This document shows, one piece after another, positions 56,144-64,000 of a DNA stretch of 64,000 nt. The stretch is from NCBI RefSeq assembly GCF_024868665.1, contig NC_079892.1, positions 11,626,936 to 11,690,935 of the forward strand. The letters are read 5' to 3'. How positions within the stretch are numbered: position 1 is the stretch's first letter; each line of letters starts with the position of its first letter. This DNA is from Triplophysa rosa (Eukaryota; Chordata; Actinopteri; Cypriniformes; Nemacheilidae). The notes under the pieces are model-generated. The model was not told the DNA's origin. It searched no databases and saw only the letters and a program-made list of their open reading frames with translations. The position numbers and the translations under genes were made by a program.

Positions 56144-59100
56144 TCAGATGTACACCGGAGTTTCCTGTCCAGTCAGCAGCCTGAACATGACAGCGGGCAT
56201 AGTTTTCATTTTAATCTGTCGAAGCAAAAACAAAGAAACGTCAGTGCGCAATTAAATGACGTAATGAAGACAATTTGCTGTAAAAAGCTTTAAATAAGAT
56301 TAGTTTTGTTTGACTCATGCCGAAAGCCAGGAGTGTGTACTAACTGTCCTTCTTTACTGTACTTAAGCATTATGGGGACAAAATACATTGTTTTTAAGAA
56401 CAGAATGTAACAGCTTTTTTTGTTAAACAATTACATTTAACTAATTTTAAGTGTGTCAAAAGGTTAGATTTGGTCAAATTTCTATATTTTAAGCCTCAGT
56501 CATAACTTCCTTTCTATTAAAAAACAACATGTACAGTATAAGAAGTGTATAACCGAGGGAAATGCTTCTTATTTATTTTTGATCAATTAAAAATCATTTG
56601 ACAGACTGCATGCCAGCTTTTTCAGCATAAAGTGAAAAATGTCATTACCGTCACACATCATTACCATCACTGTCATGATCTATTCTGTGTTCCCCTGTTA
56701 TTTTGGACTTTTATGTTATTTCCTGTTGCGTGCCATGTTTGTAGTCCTTTGTAGTTTTTCATGTTAATTAGTTTCCCCGGGTGTTTCTATTCAAACACTA
56801 GTGTTTCCTTTGTCTGGTCGGTCTTTGTTGTATGCTTCGTTCAGTGTTTGGATTACCTTGGTTTGTATTTTGTCCTGTATTATTTCATTAAATGTTTTAC
56901 TGCATGTGGATCCGCTTTCTGCCTGGTTACTCTCCGTCACAATCACATACACATCACATTTTTAACACAGCGCTCATACGTAAATGTAATTCCCCTCTAC
57001 TTTTAACATCCCAGAGTTCATTAAACGTCATAACGTACCTCTCCTACAGATACGGACAGGGCGTGGACGATTTTCTCATGCGCCATGGCGACCACACTCT
57101 GTCCGTTTATCTCAATGATTCTGTGGCCGACACGCACCCCTCCCCGTTCTGCAATACCTCCACGCATCAGACTGCAGATCTGGGAAATCAACAACAGGAT
57201 GACCATCAAATCGTGCGAATACAGCATAATATAGCAAAAGAATCCCATAAATGTGCTAATAGAGAGCAGCTGAATGGATAAGTAAATCTGTCTATTTTGC
57301 CTGTTTAGTGCCATCTCTGTTTAAAACATAAAATTGCAGGTGGCTTCATAGCACAATTGCAGGTTTGACGCCACTAGGGGCACTCAGAAAATACACTTAG
57401 CGGCTTTAATATGATTGATATTCTCTTTAGTTTATTGACTCACTATGCCATTCTGTACGCTGAAGCCGAGCTGGTACTGTAAATCTGGTCTCTTTATGAT
57501 GACAGTGGTTACAGGTGGGCAACTCACCACACTCAGTTTGACCTGCATGTGATTCTTGAGACCCTAAAATGCCCAACAATCACACAGACATATAAATAAG
57601 AACACATATTGTTGAAATCTTGTGCCGTGAGTCTACTCAAAAGACGTCAAAACCTTAATGATGCCCTGACAGGTAGAAAGGGGCAGGCCCACGAGGCTGG
57701 TGTCATTGACGGCCATGATCTGATCGCCCACATTGAGTTTGCCCGAGCGGGCGGCTGGACCGTTGTTCAGCATGCAGGCCAGGATGACGGTGGGGAGGAT
57801 GGAGCCCCAGCCCGATTCCACGATCACCACGCCCAGAATCTCTCCCTTCTGCTTTTCAAGCTGAAGCTGAGAACATGAACATAAAATGAGCCTTGACACC
57901 CAAACAAACAGTTCAATTGCTACAGCAAAGGTGTTCTTTCTTCTTTACCTCTTTACAGTTTTCAGAATTGGAGAAATGGATGAGGTCGTCATTATACATC
58001 TCCTGTGAGTTCAGGATGTCACTGTAGTCTTTCTGGCTCAGGTCCTTGGGGTTGATCCCATTGGCCCGGAGGAACTCTTGGTAGGCCATGCTGAACGCCT
58101 GACCAATGGACTGTGCGATAAGCTGGGCCTGTGGAGGAGGAGAGGTGAACCGCTCGAGAGGAGGCTACTTGACAACGTGACGACATCGCAGAGTGAGAGA
58201 GTGCTTGACTCAAATCGATAGAGCGGACAAGTGAAAGCACGCGCGGTTACGTGAACAAATACAAAGCATGGGTAGGTGAGATATGAGCAGAATGTGGACC
58301 TGCAGAATTTGGTAGAAATCTCAGATCTGTATAGATTTCTTTGCTCTGATGATTACAGAGAAAGATATTCAGAAGAATGCTTGTAACCAAACAGTTCTTG
58401 GCCACCATTGGCATCCATAGTAGGAAAAATGACAATGGTAGTCAAAAGTGTCCCAGAACTGTTTGCTGTCCTACATTCTTCAAAATATCTTCTTTTGTGT
58501 TCAACAGAACAAAGACATTTATAAAGCAATTTTCCCTACTATGGTAGTCAATGTGGCCAAGAACTGTTTGGTTACAAGCATTTTTTCAAATATCTTTCTC
58601 TCTGTTCATCACAACAAAGACATTTATACAGATTTGGAACAACTCGAGGGTTTGAGGTGTTTCCTCATTTGCAAGTCCCTTTGGATAAAAGCATCAGCTA
58701 TATGAATAAATGTAAAGGTTACAGACTTTATCTTTAACCTGTTGTACAAGAAATGTGATTGTAACATGCAGAATTCATTTCATTAGCTCACATCTTCAGA
58801 CTCAAAGACGTAGCACATCATGCGGTACTGCTTCCGGTTCTCTCTGGCGAGGCCCGAATCAGTGCAGTCAAGAGAAGACGAGTTTGACAGACGCCTGCGG
58901 GCCATTAGGACCACCACGTTACCGATGTCTGCGATATACGAGATGGTGCGGAGGGCGTTGTCCATCAACGTTTCCTGTCAACAAGGATGTGAGATCAGTC
59001 AAAAAAACAACAGTGTATATGAATCAATCCAGCAGCATGTTTTACTGTAAATTTTATTTAACATTTTTCTTGAAATTATTCAATATTTATGACGTTTGTC

Positions 59101-62100
59101 TTTTAATAGGACAGTACAATGAAAGAAAAAGTAAAGGCCAGATTCGACCCCATGCAACCCTATAACTTAACATGAGCACTAACCAGTACACCAACCGTGT
59201 TGTTTTATATATACTGTGTATATATATATACATATACAGTGTTGGGTGTAACTAGTTACTAAGTAATTAGTTACTGTAATTTAATTACTTTTCCCTTGAA
59301 AAAGTAAAGTAAGGTATTACTCTTATTTTTCTGTAATTTAATTACAGTTACTTCTGATGTAATTGAACTAAATACTGTGTTATATATTCAATAGTGGAAA
59401 CGACATCCAAATTATAAGTGTAACTTTAAAATGTATGCTTTAATGTATCCTTCTCACATTTGTATAATTTGGTCAGTTAATGAGAGTAATTGTAGTGGGG
59501 GGGGGCGCTATGGAGCAGCGCAGGAGATAGACGTGTTATACATCTCCTCCACAACCAAGCCGATAAAAAGTAATTTAACAGTCTAAAAGAATAATTGTAG
59601 TTAAATAATGTAGTTATTTATTATTTATTTGAATGAATTAAATAAGCCGTTTCATCCTTTAATCAATTCTTATCAAGGTTGATATAGGATATAGAAAGTA
59701 ATTAGTAATAAGTTATTAAATACTTTTTGGAGAGAGTAATTTGTAAAGTAATCTAATTACACTATTGAATATGTAATTAGTAACTAGTAATCCGTTACTT
59801 TTTTAGAGTAACTTACCCAACACCGTATATATATATAGTATGGTACTGTATTGCATAGCAGGTTTAAGTTGCTTTAAGTCTGATGTTTAGCTGGTTTTCT
59901 GGTCTAAAACCAGTAAAGCAGAGTCACCAGACTGGGAGATTTGTATTATAATCGTTCCATGAAATGTACAGTGTATAATACATGAAATGATTTTGTAAAA
60001 CTTCACCCACCTGTGTATCAGCATTGAGCACCTTGATTGCTTTGGTTGAGATGAACAAGTCGATCTCTGTCAAGCTGTGAGCGTCACCCTCTTCAGACTG
60101 AAAGTCATAACACAAAGATTACAGCATCATCTAGTGGACTGACATGGAATTTACAACCATCATCCATTTTCAATGGTGTATCAACAATATCTTTACCATA
60201 AAGCAAATTTGAATGTATATTCGTGAGAGTTTAACCAAGGAAGAGAAATGATTTGTACAGATGCTTTCATAATACCTTAACACAGTCAAGAGCTTCCTGC
60301 GCTTGTTTCATGCGGATGCTTTTGGACGGGTTCCTGTCGGACAGCAGCTGGGTAGAGCCGAGGTAGTTTGCTGCAAAGATGATTCCGTTGACAAGATCCT
60401 CTGGCTCACAGGGACCCGGGACTGATGAGAAATGCAAAGACAAGGATAAATAGCTAGTTGGGTAAAAACATTCAAAAACTTAATCTCGTTACAAAACTTA
60501 CTATCCACAAAGCTGGGGAAAGAAGGATTTTTCTGGGGTGGCTGAAAAGCAAAAGATATATAAGGTAAAGATTGTTTAAGTGACATTACACATGTGATAT
60601 ATTCTGAGATAACTGAATCAAATGCTTTCTTCAGATTGCATTGTTTTGCACCTAACTGTTTGCTTGAGCATCTAACCGGTTTCTTGGTTACCTCTCTGTT
60701 TTGTCCAGCTGGTGTTTCTGTTCTTCGGTCATTCGGACTACTCAGAGAAACCTGTACAGAACATTAAAATGACAAATGATAAACAGATTATATGGGTGCA
60801 ATTAAAAAATGCCAGCTGATCAGTGTTAACTACATACCAAAGCCATGATATACAATATACTGGTTAAAATGTAGGCTCACAATGCTTAAATGTCTAATAA
60901 AATATCGTTCATATAAAAATCTTAGTTGGAAATGATAGCCTTTTGGTTAGTGCTCCGACATATAAGTGACTACACTAAAGATGATAAAATATAACATAGT
61001 TTTGATTGATTTGTCGTTTTTAGTCACAATGCAATTCCCATAGTTACATGTATTTAATAGAGTTTGCTGTTATTTTAAAACATGAAAAAATCATGAGGAC
61101 CCTAATAAGTGACCGTCACTCTTACCTGTTCCTGACTAACCCTCGACTTCTCTTCAGTGGGTTTGGCCAAGTCTTTCTGCATTTGTTTATCTATGGACTG
61201 AACAGACGTGGTATCACAGACTCTTGGTTGGCTGTTTCTCCTGTATGATGAAGATTCAGAGGTCCTGGAACCATCAGGTGTCCCTCTCTCATCATTTGTG
61301 TGTTGACCTCCACCTTTATCTCTCCCTGAGTTCTGTGGCAAAACCTTCGACTTGGCTTTCACTTGCTTCTCCAGCTGTTCTTCATCAACATCAAAGCTTT
61401 GCTTTCCTTTCACACCCTTTGGTTTGTGACTACACGCAGGTCTGTTTTTGCTGTCTACGGGACTTTTACTTTGTTGTTGTGAATAGATCTCCTCTCTGTC
61501 CCTATTGTTCTCTCTGGAGTTTTTTAACGAATGTCTTTTTTTCCAAACCACCCTATCCTCGGAATCTGCGTGTTTGGCTTTTGCGGTGACCCCACCGGCA
61601 TCCTGGTCTCTTTTGTGTTCTCTCTCCGGCTTCTGTCCTTGATATCTGGAGCTTTGGCCGGGGTCACCTCCTTTGACTCCTTGGACATCACGATCTTTCT
61701 GACTATCCTTTCCGATTCTTTCCCTATGAGTATAACTTGACCCCGGAGTGACGTCTTTTGGATGTTTAGGGTTGTTCTGGTTCCTCCCTTGCCCACGATT
61801 GAAATCTTGGGTACGACTTGCAAAGCCATCATCACCTTTATGTCGGATCTCATTGTTGTTCTCCTCTGCATCTTTGTAGAAGAAATACCCATCGTCTTCT
61901 TCCTCGCTATCCTCCAACTCTTCCTCCGTCTCCTCATCGTCCTCTTCATCCTCAGCCATAGGAGCTTGCACAAAAGTGGTCTCCGTGATAGGCTCAGGAC
62001 GTTTGTAAACCAACGTTGTTGCGTCTTTCTGAACGACCTCGTAGAAACCTTCCGAGTGCCCCCAAGCCTCCGGTTTGGAGTTTACTTCGAGGTCCCGGGA

Positions 62101-62541
62101 TGTGCCGGGACCCTCAGCACCATCCGGCCCTTCATGGCAGTCCATTCCTTCCATGTAACTTTCATCCTCAGGGCAGCAGTGGACGTAGTAGGTCATTCTA
62201 TCCGCTTCGGTTTGGAGATCTTCCTCGTAGTCATGCTCGTCCCCTTCCTCCTCCCCGGATGCTATGTTCTCATATTCGGACAGCGAGTCTTCATCCATGC
62301 TGTCAGGTTGAGGAGGGCTTGATTCGTCCTCAGATCCATCACTTAGACTGGATCTGGCCCCCATGGGTGAAGACGGCTGGATGTCATGCTTGCTGCGGCC
62401 AGGCTTCTCAGGATTTGGATCGTCTCCATCCCCAGAGACTTTTTCAGGTTTCTCAGACACAAGGCTGGATGCTGATGGGTTGAGCTCTGAAATGAAAGCT
62501 TTGTTCTCCTGCTTTCTCCGGAGAGCCATAACAGGCTTCAT
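56144..62541 (-). CDS. apba2: Amyloid-beta precursor-binding family A adaptor (Mint2/X11-like)
   Basis: Neuronal adaptor that binds the APP tail (PTB) and synaptic or trafficking proteins (PDZ). Exons: 62541-61126, 60751-60692, 60541-60502, 60421-60276, 60097-60011, 58974-58792, 58128-57949, 57866-57654, 57563-57444, 57179-57039, 56215-56144; phases join for 885 residues (human APBA2 749). PTB about 511-704 ([72 protein letters not shown]); PDZ1 about 705-790 ([20 protein letters not shown]); PDZ2 about 791-880 ([17 protein letters not shown]). The C-terminus [12 protein letters not shown] matches APBA2 better than APBA1. The N-terminus has the [19 protein letters not shown] block seen in Mints, then long acidic and basic low-complexity tracts; no Munc18-interaction motif was seen. 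The first exon continues to an acceptor-like AG at 62571-62572, so non-coding or coding sequence may precede. Confidence 0.9.
56655..56965. repeat. Unclassified interspersed repeat in last apba2 intron
   Basis: Sequence such as ttgtagtcctttgtagtttt, followed further on by ttcattaaatgttttactgc and atgtggatccgctttctgcc, resembles the 3' end of a common fish retroelement. Assignment is by general resemblance only. Confidence 0.4.
58285..58650. repeat. Family A MITE, long variant (apba2 intron)
   Basis: Repeated blocks caaagacatttata and ccaagaactgtttggttaca, with cttcaaaatatcttcttttg, as in the copies at 26606 and 46996. Both termini are eroded. It is followed by a SINE-tail remnant (ctttggataaaagcatcagc) at about 58680. 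Confidence 0.75.
59237..59825. mobile_element. hAT-like element, third copy, with internal insertion
   Basis: It starts CAGTGTTGGGTGTAACTAGT and ends AACTTACCCAACACCG. The flanks are tacatata and tatatata (7 of 8 matching) inside a (TA)n tract, which blurs the TSD. About 100 bp around 59490-59590, including a G run and aggagatagacgtgttatac, has no counterpart in the copies at 28227 and 39899. It lies in an intron of the PTB-coding part of apba2. Confidence 0.8.
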
Positions 62542-62570
62542 TCGACTCACACGAGTGGGTTCTGTCAGCC

Positions 62571-64000
62571 CTGAAACGATGTTTGTACAAATGAGTGCAG
62601 AATGAGCATTTTCACAACAAACGAGAGAAAACTGAGTTACTCCCTAGTGGTGGGTAACTTTATAAGGTACTTCAGTGGAATAAGTCGAACTGTAATAATG
62701 AAACTCTGAATGAAAAACAAAACACTGATGGTAATTTAATTATAAATGTTGCGCATGCGCACTTTTGTGACCCCAACTGAACTTCCGATACACATTCACA
62801 AACAATAGTGTGCCTGTAGATTATTTCTAATAACAAGCAAAAGAAACCGAGAAGAACCGTTACTTGGCTAAACTTGTCGCTCCAATAATTTTCATTTAGA
62901 CTGCGATACCAAGCTTAAAGCATCATTTTAACATAGGAATGAATTATTTATATATTTTATTGCTTTTTTCTGCTGAAATTCTCATTACCGTAACACGTCC
63001 TGATTTGAGTGTGTTATATGTTTAAACAGAGTAAAATTGAAAAAACAATTGTACGATCTACTAGATGTTGCAAAATGGCAACAAAATTGACAGAATATTC
63101 ATTCATTTAATATTCAATAAAAATATAGAAATAGTGGAAAAATGATCATCCTCCGTAACATTATTAAAGTACTGTTTGTTTACACACACAAAAAGATATT
63201 TACATTAAGTTTGATTTTATGCCCAAACCTTCCAATGGGTTAACAGGTTAAAATATTACTTCATATTTTTCTAGTTAAAAGCTTAATATTCTCTTTTGTC
63301 ACACTGTGACTTTTTATTACCATTACCGATACAAAAAAATTACATGTGTAATTTTCCATTAAAATATACTTCATTAATGTCGTTTTATGTATGATTAATA
63401 AAAACCTGCTTAGGCATCATGGCTTCGCTTTCTTTTAGCAAAACATTATATGGGATTGACTGTTTTAAATGGTTACGGTAATTAGATTTTTTGTAAAAAG
63501 TGTTCAAAATCGTGCTAAACTTTCAGCAAAATTTTGAAATGAATGTTTTTAAACGTTATACCCTGTTATTACTTAAAAAAACCATTTTGTTTGAAAAACA
63601 TGTTTGACATCTTGAAACCAAGATTTTGTGAGACTCAATTATAGCCATTTATAATGGACTTCTCAAGAGTTCTTAAGATCATAATTGCATCTCACCTATT
63701 ATGACCTAAGCGGTGGAGAAAGTAAGTGACCTCCTATCCACACTATCCTGACTGCATGCCAAAAGTGTACCTACACCTTGACATCGTTCACCCTGAGATG
63801 TGTTAAAACCTCTGTGGAAAACACAACTACATCCAAACCAAACACAGCATCGGGAGGACAGAACTGTGCAGTTCAGCAATGTGCATCAGCAGGAAACATG
63901 CTGATATCTCACTGCAGGGATCTCTCTCTCTCTCTCTCTCTCTCGATGATAGGCATCAAATTCCCTTGTGGAAGGAAGAAAGCTTAGATAAAGCTTCCTG
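62571..64000. other. Upstream of apba2; no gene recognised
   Basis: No further coding exon was identified. A (TC)n microsatellite lies at about 63910-63944. The short ORF at 63778-63987 runs into this microsatellite and is not called. Confidence 0.5.
62750..62761. promoter_or_regulatory. Perfect NRF1 palindrome upstream of apba2
   Basis: TGCGCATGCGCA is the full NRF1 consensus palindrome, in AT-rich surroundings, about 190 bp upstream of the first recognised apba2 exon. An ETS-like cttccg lies at about 62782. NRF1 sites are typical of promoters, including those of neuronal genes; a nearby transcription start is an inference. Confidence 0.5.

Noticed and set aside
61762..62322. 186-codon ORF on the plus strand
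   Set aside because: It is antisense to the large first coding exon of apba2, and its hydrophobic composition follows from the acidic/serine codons of the real frame.
1..64000. CRISPR arrays, bacterial operons or viral genes
   Set aside because: The sequence is vertebrate genomic DNA; the regular repeats seen are microsatellites, minisatellites and MITEs, and the only reverse transcriptase is from a non-LTR LINE.

Overview
The window is nuclear DNA of a bony fish, most probably a cyprinid (carp/zebrafish relatives). Evidence: intron-rich vertebrate genes, a single head-to-head DUOX/DUOXA pair, and very dense copies of short fold-back repeats beginning with GGGATAGTTCACCC-like termini, which are typical of cyprinid genomes (that last point is background knowledge). 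The species cannot be fixed from the sequence. All exon borders below were placed by eye from splice signals, reading frame and protein-family similarity.

Layout. Positions 1-17.9 kb are gene-poor: miniature inverted-repeat elements, CA/GA microsatellites and a CpG-rich promoter-like patch with a possible orphan first exon (about 7.84-8.15 kb). A small CARD-domain gene lies on the minus strand at 17.95-18.34 kb, with an ETS/NRF1-like promoter candidate around 19.3-19.6 kb. At 20.66-25.58 kb a Tc1/mariner transposon has been split by an apparently full-length L2-type LINE in opposite orientation. From 50.05 down to 29.49 kb (minus strand) lies a complete dual oxidase gene of 33 coding exons, whose phases join into a predicted 1531-residue protein. 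Its maturation factor duoxa starts 786 bp away on the plus strand (50.84 to about 54.40 kb, possibly 55.15 kb). An amyloid-precursor-binding adaptor of the Mint/X11 family, closest to APBA2, occupies 62.54 to 56.14 kb on the minus strand, convergent with duoxa.

Function. DUOX is the hydrogen-peroxide-producing NADPH oxidase of epithelia and thyroid, and DUOXA is the membrane partner needed for its exit from the ER and its activity. The divergent arrangement with a short shared 5' region is the one known for mammalian DUOX/DUOXA pairs. Apba2 is a neuronal PTB-PDZ-PDZ adaptor and is not known to work with DUOX.

Most unusual feature: a 663-bp segment of the duox gene is present twice about 1.5 kb apart. 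It holds the exon with two of the heme-region histidines, the next 50-bp exon and part of a third exon. The copy in intron 27 is flanked by a 19-bp direct repeat, differs from its source by a clean 24-bp micro-inversion, and has splice-competent but frame-incompatible exons. Transposon insertions with perfect 8-bp target duplications, and inverted repeat pairs in duox introns, add further structure.
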